A program made the translations under genes and the position numbers. A stretch of 64,000 bases of DNA from Oscillospiraceae bacterium (GTDB taxonomy: Bacteria; Bacillota; Clostridia; Oscillospirales; Oscillospiraceae), in NCBI GenBank assembly GCA_910575695.1, contig CAJTGJ010000008.1:1-64000 (forward strand). The letters run 5' to 3'. This document shows positions 1 through 8,686 of the stretch, piece by piece. The notes below the pieces were generated by a model. It had not been told where the DNA came from, did not search any database, and saw nothing but the letters and a program-made list of their open reading frames with translations. How positions within the stretch are numbered: the first letter of the stretch is position 1; each line of letters starts with the position of its first letter.

Positions 1-109
1 CCTGTTTCCTCAAACCTATTCTAACAAATTTTGACTCGCTGCGTTAGAGCCACCGGTGTTTCATCCCCTTTGGTGCCTTGGAGCGCAGCGGAAAGGTATG
101 GTCATAACC

Positions 110-1276
110 ATGTATAATATCAAAACCATGAACAAGATCGCGGCGGTGGGCCTGGAGCGCCTGCCCGCCGGGCAGTATTCCATCGGGGATAACGTGGAAA
201 ACGAGGACGGCATCCTGGTCCGCTCCGCCAAGCTCCACGACTATGACTTCCCCGCCAGCCTGTGGGGCATCGCCCGGGCGGGGGCCGGTGTGAACAACAT
301 CCCCATCGACAAGTGCTCCGAGGCGGGCATCGTGGTATTCAACACCCCCGGCGCCAACGCCAACGCGGTGAAGGAACTGGTGATCTGCGCCATGCTGATG
401 GCCTCCCGGGATATCGCCGGCGGCCTGGAGTGGGTGAAGGCCCAGGCCGGCACCGACGGCGTGGAGGTGGCCGACGTGGTGGAGAAGGGCAAAGCCGCCT
501 TTGTGGGCCCCGAGCTGTACCGCAAGACCCTGGGCGTGGTGGGGCTGGGGGCCATCGGCGCGCTGGTGGCCAACATCGCCCTGTCCCTGGGGATGGAGGT
601 GTATGGCTACGACCCCTACCTGTCCGTGGACGCCGCCCTGCGGCTGGACCGCCATATCAAGGTGGTCAAGGAACTGGACGCGCTGTATGCCAATTCCGAC
701 TATATCACGCTCCACCTGCCCTATATGGAGTCCACCAAAAACACCGTCAGCGCCGCCGCCATCGCCAGGATGAAAGACGGCGTGCGCATCATCAACCTGG
801 CCCGGGGCGGCCTGGTGAATGACGATGATATGCTCGCCGCCCTGGAGAGCGGCAAAGCGGCCTGCTATGTCACCGATTTCCCCACCAACAGGCTGGTGGC
901 CGCGCCCCATGTGGTGGCCCTGCCCCACCTGGGCGCTTCCACCCCGGAGAGCGAGGACAACTGCGCCGCCATGGCGGCGGATGAGCTGCGGGACTATCTG
1001 GAAAACGGCAACATCAAAAATTCCGTGAACTTCCCCAACGTGATCATGGAGCGCTCCGGCGCTCAGCGCCTGTGCGTGATCCACCGCAACGTCCCGGCGG
1101 TCATCGCCAGCATCACCACCCAGCTGTCCAACGCCGGGGTGAATGTGGAGAACATGACCAACAAATCCAAGGGGGAGTACGCCTACACCATGGTGGACGT
1201 GGGCTCCCCGGTGGAGGGGCGCGTCATCGACGATATCCGGGCCCTGCCCGGCATGATCCGCATCCGGGTGATCTGA
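110..1276 (+). CDS. serA: D-3-phosphoglycerate dehydrogenase
   Basis: Cytosolic NAD-dependent oxidation of 3-phosphoglycerate, the first step of serine synthesis. The 388-residue protein has the D-2-hydroxyacid dehydrogenase layout: a substrate domain, a Rossmann domain with GLGAIG, the catalytic Arg in NLARGG, Glu in TPESEDN and His in LPHLGAST, then a short C-terminal ACT domain (about the last 70 residues) that normally binds serine for feedback inhibition. It is the short SerA type without the intervening domain. ATG at 110 is preferred because the purine-rich GGAAAGG lies 12-16 nt upstream; the in-frame ATG at 98 almost touches it. A kinase gene follows after 72 bases. The gene normally upstream (serC) would lie outside the window. 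Confidence 0.93.
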   Translation: MYNIKTMNKIAAVGLERLPAGQYSIGDNVENEDGILVRSAKLHDYDFPASLWGIARAGAGVNNIPIDKCSEAGIVVFNTPGANANAVKELVICAMLMASRDIAGGLEWVKAQAGTDGVEVADVVEKGKAAFVGPELYRKTLGVVGLGAIGALVANIALSLGMEVYGYDPYLSVDAALRLDRHIKVVKELDALYANSDYITLHLPYMESTKNTVSAAAIARMKDGVRIINLARGGLVNDDDMLAALESGKAACYVTDFPTNRLVAAPHVVALPHLGASTPESEDNCAAMAADELRDYLENGNIKNSVNFPNVIMERSGAQRLCVIHRNVPAVIASITTQLSNAGVNVENMTNKSKGEYAYTMVDVGSPVEGRVIDDIRALPGMIRIRVI

Positions 1277-1348
1277 GCGGAGCGTTTCGGAAAAATTATA
1301 TGGTTTAAAAGACAAGACCCTTGCGCACAAACAAGGAGGCATATTATC

Positions 1349-2314
1349 ATGGCTGAGAAAAAATTTGATGTCACCGCGTTGGGTGAGCTGCTCATCGACT
1401 TCACGGAAAACGGCCTCAGCGGCCAGGGGAACACCTTGTTTGAGGCCAACCCCGGCGGGGCCCCCTGCAATGTGCTGGCTATGCTGAAAAAGCTGGACCG
1501 CGCCTGCGCCTTTGTGGGCAAGGTGGGGGACGATCTGTTCGGCCGGGTGCTGAAGGACGTGGCGGAGCAGGCAGGCATCTGCATGGATTATCTGGTCACG
1601 GACAAGGACGCCCGCACCACGCTGGCGTTCGTCCAGACCTTCGCCAACGGCGACCGGGATTTCTCCTTCTACCGCAACCCCGGCGCGGACATGATGCTTA
1701 CAGAGGACGAACTCCCCCTGGAGGCCATCGCGGACAGCCGTATCTTCCACTTCGGCACCCTGTCCATGACCCATGAGGGGGTGCGGAAGGCCACCTGCAA
1801 GGCCGTCAGCCACGCCAGGGAAAACGGGGCTGTGATCTCCTTCGACCCCAACCTGCGCCCGCCCCTGTGGGCCAGCCTGGACGAGGCGAAGGCGCGGATC
1901 GAGTACGGCCTGTCCCAATGCGACGTGCTGAAAATTGCCGACAATGAACTGGAGTTCATGACCGGCGAGACGGATTTCGACAAGGGCGCGGCCATCCTGC
2001 GGGAGAAATACCCCAACATCAGGCTGTTCAACGTCACCGCCGGGTCGGAGGGCAGTTATTCCTACTATGAGGACAAACGGGTATTCGTTCCCGCCTGCAA
2101 GCTGGGGGGCACCATTGAGACCACCGGGGCGGGGGACACCTTCTGCGCCAGCGTGCTGAATTTCGTGCTGGACCACGGCCTGGACGGCCTCGCCGAGGCG
2201 GATCTGACGGAAATGCTCCGCTTTGCCAACACAGCGGCGTACATCGTTACCACCCGGAAGGGGGCCATCCGCTCCATGCCCGGGCGGGCTGAGGTGGAAG
2301 CCCTGCTTAACTGA
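1349..2314 (+). CDS. PfkB-family carbohydrate kinase (fructokinase-like)
   Basis: A 321-residue ribokinase/PfkB sugar kinase that phosphorylates a monosaccharide with ATP in the cytosol. The N-terminal signature GGAPCNVL and the C-terminal GAGDTF motif, whose Asp is the catalytic base, are both present and well spaced. The overall pattern (ALGELLIDF start, NPGG) is closest to bacterial fructokinases, but the sugar cannot be fixed from sequence alone. A strong AAGGAGG lies just upstream of the ATG. It is co-directional with serA but does not belong to serine synthesis; no transporter is adjacent. Confidence 0.88.
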   Translation: MAEKKFDVTALGELLIDFTENGLSGQGNTLFEANPGGAPCNVLAMLKKLDRACAFVGKVGDDLFGRVLKDVAEQAGICMDYLVTDKDARTTLAFVQTFANGDRDFSFYRNPGADMMLTEDELPLEAIADSRIFHFGTLSMTHEGVRKATCKAVSHARENGAVISFDPNLRPPLWASLDEAKARIEYGLSQCDVLKIADNELEFMTGETDFDKGAAILREKYPNIRLFNVTAGSEGSYSYYEDKRVFVPACKLGGTIETTGAGDTFCASVLNFVLDHGLDGLAEADLTEMLRFANTAAYIVTTRKGAIRSMPGRAEVEALLN

Positions 2315-2542
2315 GGAAAAATTGACGTGGCGTTTGTGTTTGGACGCGCCCTGAGAGGTGTCCGACGCCCAGGCAATGGCTTGGCGGGGGAAACAGGTTC
2401 CACGCCCCCTCCCCGCGGTTTTCTCTGTTGCCGCCGGGGGACTGGGGGTTGCCCTGTGGCGGCTGTCCGAATCCCGGCCCCATAAAATTTCCATTTCCTG
2501 GTTCCCCCTTGCAACAAAATCCGCCCAGCCGGATGCATTATA

Positions 2543-2587
2543 ATGAGCGCGATACGGGTTAAGCCCCGTACCGCGCTCATTTTTTTG
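2543..2587 (+). terminator. Rho-independent terminator between the sugar kinase and spoIIAA
   Basis: ATGAGCGCG and TACGGG pair with CCCGTA and CGCGCTCAT around a six-base loop, one mismatch in the stem, followed directly by seven T. A TATAAT at 2539-2544 overlaps its left edge, but no good -35 sits 17 bases upstream. The rest of 2315-2605 shows no gene; a 61-codon open frame there looks random. Confidence 0.85.
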
Positions 2588-2605
2588 CAAAAGAGGGGAC
2601 AAGCC

Positions 2606-2911
2606 ATGCCCATCACCGTAAACAGCCGGGACAGCGGCCTCACCATCGCCCTGTCCGGGGAGATCGACCACCACGGCGCCCGCGCCATGATGACCCAGCT
2701 GGACGAGGCCATCGCCCAGCGCCTGCCCGCCCGCCTTGTGCTGGATCTGTCCGGCGTGACCTTTATGGACAGCTCCGGCATCGCCGTCCTGCTCCGGGCA
2801 CAGCGGCAGATGGGACAGCACGGCGGCACGCTCCGGGCGGCCAACATCCCGGCTCAGGCCCGGCGGGTGCTGGACGCCGCCGGCGTGGGCCGGCTTATCC
2901 CATTTGATTGA
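2606..2911 (+). CDS. spoIIAA: Anti-sigma F factor antagonist SpoIIAA
   Basis: A 101-residue STAS-domain protein. When dephosphorylated it binds SpoIIAB and releases sigma F in the forespore; SpoIIAB inactivates it by phosphorylating a serine. The phospho-acceptor loop MDSSG is present, Ser57 being the likely target by comparison with Bacillus subtilis. ATG at 2606 follows AGAGGGG by a proper distance. First gene of a spoIIAA-spoIIAB-sigF operon with 14 bases to the next start. This marks the host as a sporulating Firmicute. The sigma-H promoter expected for the operon was not convincingly located. Confidence 0.95.
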   Translation: MPITVNSRDSGLTIALSGEIDHHGARAMMTQLDEAIAQRLPARLVLDLSGVTFMDSSGIAVLLRAQRQMGQHGGTLRAANIPAQARRVLDAAGVGRLIPFD

Positions 2912-2925
2912 GGAGGGTACATAAG

Positions 2926-3369
2926 ATGAAAGCCAAGGACCAGGTGATAATCACCTTCACCTCCCGCTCCGCCAACGAGGGCTTCGCCCGGGCGTGCGCG
3001 GCCTGCTTCGCCGCCCAGCTGGACCCCACCCTGGACGAGGTGGCGGACATCAAAACCGCCGTCAGCGAAGCGGTGACCAACGCCATCGTCCACGCCTACC
3101 CGGAACGCCTAGGCAAGATCACCATGCGCCTGCGCCTGTTCGAGGACAACGAGCTGGAGATCCAGGTGAAGGATTCCGGGGTGGGCATACCGGACGTAGC
3201 CCAGGCCCGCACCCCCCTCTACACCACCGGCGGTGAGGAGCGTTCCGGCATGGGCTTCACTATCATGGAGAGCTTCATGGACGGCTTGAAGGTGCGCTCC
3301 CAGCCGGACAAGGGCACCACGGTGACCATGCGCAAGCGGATTGCCCGCCGGGCGGGCCTGCCCAGGTGA
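2926..3369 (+). CDS. spoIIAB: Anti-sigma F factor / serine kinase SpoIIAB
   Basis: A 147-residue GHKL-fold protein kinase that holds sigma F inactive and phosphorylates SpoIIAA. The N-box (EAVTNAIVHAYP), the G1 box (VKDSGVGIPD) and the glycine-rich lid (GGEERSGMGF) are all visible, so ATP binding should be intact. AGGAGGG lies 9 bases before the ATG at 2926. Its stop overlaps the start of sigF by four bases, which suggests translational coupling and fixed stoichiometry with the sigma factor it binds. Confidence 0.95.
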   Translation: MKAKDQVIITFTSRSANEGFARACAACFAAQLDPTLDEVADIKTAVSEAVTNAIVHAYPERLGKITMRLRLFEDNELEIQVKDSGVGIPDVAQARTPLYTTGGEERSGMGFTIMESFMDGLKVRSQPDKGTTVTMRKRIARRAGLPR

Positions 3370-4079
3370 GGGGCCTGGACGCCCCCGCCCTGCTGGAGGC
3401 GGCCCAGGCCGGGGACAACGACGCCTGTGAGCGTCTTCTGATCGACAACAGCGGCCTGATCTGGTCGGTGGCCCGGCGGTACTATGGCCGGGGGGTGGAC
3501 CCGGAGGATCTGTACCAGCTGGGCTGTCTGGGATTTTTGAAGGCCATCCGGGGGTTTGATACGGAATACGGCACCCAGTTCTCCACCTACGCCGTGCCGA
3601 AAATCGCGGGGGAGATCCGCCGTTTTCTCCGGGACGACGGGGCGGTAAAGGTGAGCCGGGGCACCAAGGAGCGGGCCATGGCCCTGCGGCAGAAGCGGCA
3701 GGAGCTGTCCCAGCGGCTGGGCCGGGACCCCACGGTAAACGAGCTGGCCGAGGCCACGGGGCTGGAGCCGGAGGAGATTGCCGCGGCGGACACGGCGGTG
3801 CTGACGGTGGCCTCCTTGCAGGAGGAAACCGGGGAGGACGGCTTCTCCCTGGAGGCGGTGCTGGGGGACGACGGCATAGAGGACGACCTGGTGGAAAAGC
3901 TGACCCTGCGGCAGGCCATTGACGAACTGCCGGAGCGGGAGCGGATGGTGATTCTGCTCCGCTTCTACAAAAACCTCACCCAGGACCGGGTGTCCAAGGT
4001 GCTGGGGGTGAGCCAGGTGCAGGTGTCCCGCATTGAGCGCCGGGCGGTGGCAAAACTGCGGGAGGCATTAACAGAATAG
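3366..4079 (+). CDS. sigF: RNA polymerase sigma-F factor
   Basis: A 237-residue sigma-70 family factor for early forespore transcription. Region 2 carries DLYQLGCLGFLKAIRGFD and the -10-reading QFSTYAVPKIAGEIRRFLRD stretch; region 3 and a region 4 helix-turn-helix (LTQDRVSKVLGVSQVQVSRIE) follow. The GTG start overlaps the spoIIAB stop (GTGA), with no strong ribosome site of its own, as expected for coupled translation. Sigma G has a similar sequence; the operon context decides for sigma F. A strong terminator ends the operon right after the stop. Confidence 0.94.
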   Translation: MRGLDAPALLEAAQAGDNDACERLLIDNSGLIWSVARRYYGRGVDPEDLYQLGCLGFLKAIRGFDTEYGTQFSTYAVPKIAGEIRRFLRDDGAVKVSRGTKERAMALRQKRQELSQRLGRDPTVNELAEATGLEPEEIAAADTAVLTVASLQEETGEDGFSLEAVLGDDGIEDDLVEKLTLRQAIDELPERERMVILLRFYKNLTQDRVSKVLGVSQVQVSRIERRAVAKLREALTE

Positions 4080-4118
4080 CCCGGGCGGAGCTTTTTGGTA
4101 CTCCGCCCGGGCTGTTTT
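4078..4118 (+). terminator. Terminator of the sigF operon
   Basis: A perfect 13-base-pair stem (AGCCCGGGCGGAG with CTCCGCCCGGGCT) starts inside the sigF stop codon and is followed by GTTTT. Confidence 0.9.
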
Positions 4119-4122
4119 ATAT

Positions 4123-4662
4123 TTAGCGTGTGCTCCAGCTCTCTTTTGTGATACAGGTTATATGTTCCGTTCTCACATCATTCAGCATAGAACATGGAAC
4201 GTCTTCTTTTGTATACTGATAAAGAAAGCCGCATTTTTCTTGTACACGCTTCGATTTTATATTGCCATCAAAATAACCGCACCAGATTTTATTAAGCCCC
4301 AGGTCCATAAAACCGTGGCGCAGCATTTCATTTACCGCTTCCGGTATGAAGCCATGTCCCCAATACGGAACACCAATCCAATACCCTATTTCACCTTCCG
4401 TGTCAGGAATGCCTATATTGCTGGATCGGCCAATCATCAAGCCAATGCTTCCAATGGCAGATCCGTCATTCTTTAAAGCAACGGCATAGGTTTCCGGCGC
4501 TGAAAGTACATTGCGAATAATATCAAGACTGTCTTCTACGCTGGTATGCACCGGCCAGCCCGCAATTGGCCCCACATCGGGAGAACTCGCATAGTGATAC
4601 AGGGACTCCGCATCCGACTCCAGCCACGGACGCAGAATCAGCCTTTCCGTTTTCAATATCAT
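4123..4662 (-). CDS. GNAT-family N-acetyltransferase (RimJ/RimL type)
   Basis: A 179-residue acetyl-CoA-dependent N-acetyltransferase. It opens with the RimJ/RimL signature [11 protein letters not shown] and has the acetyl-CoA loop region around [16 protein letters not shown], followed by the typical N-x-K-S-x-x-V-x-E-K-C-G-F helix end. The substrate (protein N-terminus, amino acid or drug) cannot be told. ATG at 4662 is chosen over an upstream start because GGAGG lies 6-7 bases before it. The gene is clearly richer in A+T than its neighbours and stands alone between sigF and glnS, pointing to recent acquisition. Confidence 0.85.
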   Translation of the reverse strand: MILKTERLILRPWLESDAESLYHYASSPDVGPIAGWPVHTSVEDSLDIIRNVLSAPETYAVALKNDGSAIGSIGLMIGRSSNIGIPDTEGEIGYWIGVPYWGHGFIPEAVNEMLRHGFMDLGLNKIWCGYFDGNIKSKRVQEKCGFLYQYTKEDVPCSMLNDVRTEHITCITKESWSTR

Positions 4663-4717
4663 AGGAATACCTCCGCTATTTGAGCCCAAGCATTCCGCCT
4701 GGGCGCTTTTGTTCTGC

Positions 4718-6403
4718 TTACGGCTTAAAGCTGTCCTTCAAGCTCACCGAGCGGTTGAACACCAGATGCCCCGGCCTGGAATCCTTGCTGTCGGCACAGA
4801 AATACCCCTGCCGCATGAACTGGAACCGGTCCGACGGCTGGGCCTCCGCCAATCCCGCCTCCACCCTGCACCCGGTGAGCACCTCCAGGGACTTGGGATT
4901 CAGGCAGGCCAAAAAGTCCTTATCCGCCCCATCCGGCTCCGGGTCGGAAAACAGGTTGTCATACAGCCGCACCTCCGCGTCCACGGCGGTGGCGGCATCC
5001 ACCCAGTGGATGGTAGCGCCCTTGACCTTCCGCCCGTCGGCGGGGTTGCCGCCCCGGCTGTCCGGGTCGTACTCGGCGGCGATCTCGATCACGTTCCCCT
5101 CCTCGTCCGTCTCGTAGCCTACGCACTTGATGAGGTACGCCCCCTTCAAGCGGCACTCCGGCCCGTTGGGGTACAGCCGCTTGTACTTGGGGATGGGCTC
5201 GGGCAGGAAGTCCTCGGCCTCCACCCAAAGCTCCCGGGAGAAGGTGACGGTGCGCGTACCGTCCTCTGGGCGGTTGGGGTTGTTCTCCACCTCAAAGGTC
5301 TCGCTCTGCCCTGCGGGGTAGTTGGTGATCACCAGCTTCACAGGGCGGAGCACCGCCATCACCCGCCGGGCCGTCTCGTTCAGGTCCTCCCGGAGGCAGT
5401 ATTCCAAAAAGGCGTACTCGATGGTGTTCACCGACTTGGTCACGCCCACCCGGTCGCAGAAGTTCCGGATGGCCCGGGGGGTGTAGCCCCGCCGCCGCAG
5501 GCCGCACAGGGTGGGCATACGGGGGTCGTCCCAGCCGGATACCCGGCCCTCCTCCACCAGCTGGCGCAGTTTCCGCTTGGACATGACGGTGTGGTTGATG
5601 CCCAGACGGGAGAACTCGATCTGCCGGGGCTTGTGATAGGGGATGGACACGTGCTCCGCCACCCAGTCATACAGGGGCCGGTGGTCCTCAAACTCCAGGG
5701 AGCACAGGGAGTGGGTGATGCCCTCCAGAGCGTCCTCAATGGGGTGGGCGAAGTCGTACATGGGGTAGATGCACCACTTGTCCCCCTGGCGGTGGTGGTG
5801 GGCGTGGTTGATCCGGTAGATCACCGGGTCCCGCATATTGAAGTTGCCCGAGGCCAGATCAATTTTGGCCCGCAGGGTGTACGTTCCGTTGGGGAACTCC
5901 CCGTTTTTCATCCGCTGGAACAGGTCCAGAGATTCCTCGACGGGCCGGTCCCGGTAGGGCGACGTGGCGGGCACGCCGATGGTCCCCCGGTGCTCCCTGA
6001 ACTCCTCCGGGGACAGCTCGCACACGTAGGCCAGCCCCTTCTGGATCAGCTCCACCGCGTACTCGTACATCCTGTCAAAGTAGTCGGAGGCGTAGAAAAA
6101 CCTGCCGCCCCAGTCAAACCCCAGCCAGTGGATATCCTCCTGGATGGCCTCCACGTATTCCACGTCCTCCTTGGAGGGGTTGGTGTCATCCATGCGGAGA
6201 TTGCACAGGCCGCCGTACTTCTCGGCGGTGCCGAAGTCGATGGTCAGCGCCTTGCAGTGGCCGATGTGCAGATAACCGTTGGGCTCGGGGGGAAAACGGG
6301 TGTGGACAGTCATGCCCGCATACTGCCCGCCCTGAGCGATGTCCTCGTCGATAAAGTCGTGGATAAAGTTCTGGCTCATGGAAACGTTCAGTTCTTCCGC
6401 CAT
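4718..6403 (-). CDS. glnS: Glutaminyl-tRNA synthetase
   Basis: A 561-residue class Ic synthetase that charges tRNA-Gln. The HIGH motif is at residues 46-49 and the MSKRK lysine loop (class I KMSKS equivalent) lies in the middle of the protein; the C-terminal half is the two-barrel anticodon-binding region typical of GlnRS and eukaryote-like GluRS. Its presence means Gln-tRNA can be made directly rather than only through GatCAB. ATG at 6403 is preferred to a GTG at 6412 because GAGGAG is 8 bases away from it. A sigma-A promoter lies just upstream. Confidence 0.95.
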   Translation of the reverse strand: MAEELNVSMSQNFIHDFIDEDIAQGGQYAGMTVHTRFPPEPNGYLHIGHCKALTIDFGTAEKYGGLCNLRMDDTNPSKEDVEYVEAIQEDIHWLGFDWGGRFFYASDYFDRMYEYAVELIQKGLAYVCELSPEEFREHRGTIGVPATSPYRDRPVEESLDLFQRMKNGEFPNGTYTLRAKIDLASGNFNMRDPVIYRINHAHHHRQGDKWCIYPMYDFAHPIEDALEGITHSLCSLEFEDHRPLYDWVAEHVSIPYHKPRQIEFSRLGINHTVMSKRKLRQLVEEGRVSGWDDPRMPTLCGLRRRGYTPRAIRNFCDRVGVTKSVNTIEYAFLEYCLREDLNETARRVMAVLRPVKLVITNYPAGQSETFEVENNPNRPEDGTRTVTFSRELWVEAEDFLPEPIPKYKRLYPNGPECRLKGAYLIKCVGYETDEEGNVIEIAAEYDPDSRGGNPADGRKVKGATIHWVDAATAVDAEVRLYDNLFSDPEPDGADKDFLACLNPKSLEVLTGCRVEAGLAEAQPSDRFQFMRQGYFCADSKDSRPGHLVFNRSVSLKDSFKP

Positions 6404-6423
6404 GTCTGTCACTCCTCAGTAAA

Positions 6424-6452
6424 ATTATAGTTGGGCCCCGGAATATTTCCAA
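6424..6452 (-). promoter_or_regulatory. Sigma-A promoter of glnS
   Basis: On the minus strand TTGGAA (6447-6452), a 17-base spacer and a perfect TATAAT (6424-6429) precede glnS. The spacer is also part of an inverted repeat (TTGGGCC at 6432 with GGCCCAA) that could hinder or shape the promoter. Confidence 0.7.
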
Positions 6453-6544
6453 GGCCCAACCATTATATCCGTTTTCCGCCGGAAAAGCAATCGGCAATAT
6501 ACCCATATCGCCGGCAAAGCCCCCGGTTCCTCCCGGGAATCCGC

Positions 6545-7735
6545 TCACGCGTCCGGTTCCGGGGTTTCCGCTGACCCGCTGTCCACACATACCGGGTACA
6601 GCGACTCAGGCCACTCATACCCCAGCGCTGTCAGCTCCTGGTCGGTGTACAGACGGAATACGGGGGTTGGCTCCGGCATCTCGCCGTCCGCCGGTTCCTC
6701 GCCGTCCTCCGGGGGCGGGGGGGCCTCCATGGCGTACAGGGATTCGGCCAGCAGATGGCGGTAGCCCTCCGGCGTGGACACGATCAGCCATCTGTCCCGC
6801 ATCCCGTCCCCCCAGGCGGCGACCGCCTCGATGCCGCACTGGCGGCACAGGTATTCCATGGCCAGCAGCAGCCCTTCTTCCCGGGACGGCGCCCCGGTGA
6901 GCACCTCCAGGGGAAGCTGGGTCCCCGCCGCGTCCATCCCGCCGTGGGCGGCGCGGACCACCCCGGCCAGCTCCTCCACCGTGTAGCGCTCCCCTGCTGG
7001 GGGGCTGGCCTCCAGCAGGGCGGACGCCGCCATCTCCAGCTCCTCCGCCCGCCGGACGGCCTGCTGTTCGCTGTCCTGCCAGTTCACCTTGATCTCCACG
7101 ATCCGCCGGGCCCCCGTCTCGGGGTAGAGGCTGATGGTGTAGTCCAGATCCTTCTCCGGGCCGTCGGGGTAGCAGTACAGCTCGGGGGCATTGTAAATGC
7201 CCTGGAGCAGCAGGTTGTCCACCAGCCCCATGTCCCCGGAAAAGTAGGAGGCCATAAACACCGCCGACCTGTGCCGCTCGGACACCAGCCGGTTCAGCTC
7301 CTGCCGCACGCCGGACAGGCCCAGCACCTCGGGGATCTCCTCCACCTCTCTGGCGGTGCGGCTGTAGCTGATGGAGAGGGTTACCTCGTAATAGGTCAGG
7401 ATGCGGGTGCTCTCGTAGCTCAGCGCCCCCACGGCAAAGGCTCCCACCGGGTCCTGGAGCACCTCGTCCCGGGCGGCGGCCAGATCGGACGCCACGTCCC
7501 CGGTGTAGTTGTACAGCCGGATTACCCCGCCGCTGCGGTGTCCGTCGATGAAATAGCGCATGGAGTTGACCAGCCCCTGGTACGTTTCCGCCCGGAGGAT
7601 GGATTCGTCGTCCTCCTCCATGGCGTAGTCCACGTGGGCGGTGGACGACACATGGCTGCGCTCCAGCATGGCGGCGCACCCGCTGAGGGCCAGCGCCGCC
7701 CCGCACAGGCACAGGGCCAGAATCCGTTTTTTCAC
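6545..7735 (-). CDS. Exported lipoprotein, transglutaminase-like C-terminal region (hypothetical)
   Basis: A 396-residue membrane-anchored lipoprotein of unknown function. The start is GTG at 7735, giving a KKR n-region, a hydrophobic core and a lipobox ending ALSGC with the modified Cys at residue 20; GGAGGTGA lies just upstream. The middle is mixed alpha/beta. Residues about 300-365 (REEGLLLAMEYLCRQCGIEA, then WLIV and GYRHLLAES) resemble the Cys-to-His/Asp part of transglutaminase-like domains, but the nucleophilic Cys position appears replaced, so catalysis is doubtful. The C-terminus is proline- and acid-rich. It is 49 bases downstream of a YitT-type gene in the same direction. Confidence 0.75.
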   Translation of the reverse strand: MKKRILALCLCGAALALSGCAAMLERSHVSSTAHVDYAMEEDDESILRAETYQGLVNSMRYFIDGHRSGGVIRLYNYTGDVASDLAAARDEVLQDPVGAFAVGALSYESTRILTYYEVTLSISYSRTAREVEEIPEVLGLSGVRQELNRLVSERHRSAVFMASYFSGDMGLVDNLLLQGIYNAPELYCYPDGPEKDLDYTISLYPETGARRIVEIKVNWQDSEQQAVRRAEELEMAASALLEASPPAGERYTVEELAGVVRAAHGGMDAAGTQLPLEVLTGAPSREEGLLLAMEYLCRQCGIEAVAAWGDGMRDRWLIVSTPEGYRHLLAESLYAMEAPPPPEDGEEPADGEMPEPTPVFRLYTDQELTALGYEWPESLYPVCVDSGSAETPEPDA

Positions 7736-7784
7736 ACCGTCACCTCCCGGCACAGCGCCAGACCCTCCCGGGGAAGGGCGTTTC

Positions 7785-8651
7785 TCACAGGTCGTCTTTT
7801 TTGTAGTCCCGGAACCCCTCGCCCAGCACCTCGTGGGCGTTGCACACGATGACAAAGGCGATGGGGTCGATGTCCTTGATGGTGGCCTTGATGGCGGCGA
7901 TCTCCCGCTGCTTGAAGGCGCACATGAGCACATCCTTTTCCGCCCCGGTGTACGCCCCCTGCCCGTGGAGGATGGTCACCCCCCGGTCCAGCTCGCTGAC
8001 GATGGCGGCGGTGATTTCCCGGTTCTTATCGCTGATGATATAGGCCACCTTGGCGGTGTCCATGCCATACAGCACCCCGTCCATGACAATGGTGGAGATA
8101 TACAGCGCAACCAGCCCGTACAGCGCGGCGTACAGGGTGCGGAAGGTGGCGGATACCAGCACAATCACCGCCAGGTCAATGCCCATCAGCAGCTTGCCCA
8201 TGGGAAGCCATTTCAGCTTCAGCTTCAGCAGGCGGGCGATGAGGTCGGTGCCGCCGGTGGTGGCCCCCTGCTGGAAAACCAGCCCCAGGGACAGTCCCAT
8301 CAGCAGTCCGCCGAAAATGCAGGCCAGCAGCGGCTCCATGGGCTGCCAGTCGTAAAGGGGGGTGAGCAGGTCGATAAAGATGGACGAAATGAACATACAG
8401 TACAGCGACGACACCAGCAGCCGCCCGCCGATGAACTTCCACCCCAGGATGAACAGCGGGATGTTCAGCACAATCACGGTGACGCCGATGGGGAAAGCCG
8501 GGATCAGGTAATTGATGATCTGGCCTATGCCGGTGATGCCGCCGAAGGCGATGCCGTTGGGGACATAGCACCATACAAACCCCAGCGCGTAAACAGCGGA
8601 GGCCGCTGTGATAATCAGCGCGGGGAGCAGGCCCTTTTTCAAATAAGCCAT
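7785..8651 (-). CDS. YitT-family membrane protein (DUF2179 C-terminal domain)
   Basis: A 288-residue integral membrane protein. About five to six hydrophobic segments fill residues 8-195, including the family signature FQQGATTGGTDLIARL; residues about 205-288 form the soluble DUF2179 domain (DKNREITAAIVSELDRGVT and GFRDYKKDDL). The family is widespread in Firmicutes, and its transport role is not established. Same strand and close spacing to the lipoprotein gene downstream and to the topoisomerase gene upstream. Confidence 0.85.
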   Translation of the reverse strand: MAYLKKGLLPALIITAASAVYALGFVWCYVPNGIAFGGITGIGQIINYLIPAFPIGVTVIVLNIPLFILGWKFIGGRLLVSSLYCMFISSIFIDLLTPLYDWQPMEPLLACIFGGLLMGLSLGLVFQQGATTGGTDLIARLLKLKLKWLPMGKLLMGIDLAVIVLVSATFRTLYAALYGLVALYISTIVMDGVLYGMDTAKVAYIISDKNREITAAIVSELDRGVTILHGQGAYTGAEKDVLMCAFKQREIAAIKATIKDIDPIAFVIVCNAHEVLGEGFRDYKKDDL

Positions 8652-8686
8652 GGGCGGACCTTCTTTCTTGTCGTATTTTCAGCGCG

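Noticed and set aside
2358..2543. A 61-codon open frame between the kinase and spoIIAA
   Set aside because: No ribosome site, odd composition, and it runs up to the terminator stem.
44..2821. A 925-codon minus-strand frame opposite serA and the sugar kinase
   Set aside because: Same artefact: no recognisable motif, and it covers two clear genes and a terminator.
4709..6430. A 573-codon plus-strand frame opposite glnS
   Set aside because: glnS has the synthetase motifs; the opposite frame is low-complexity and lacks a ribosome site.
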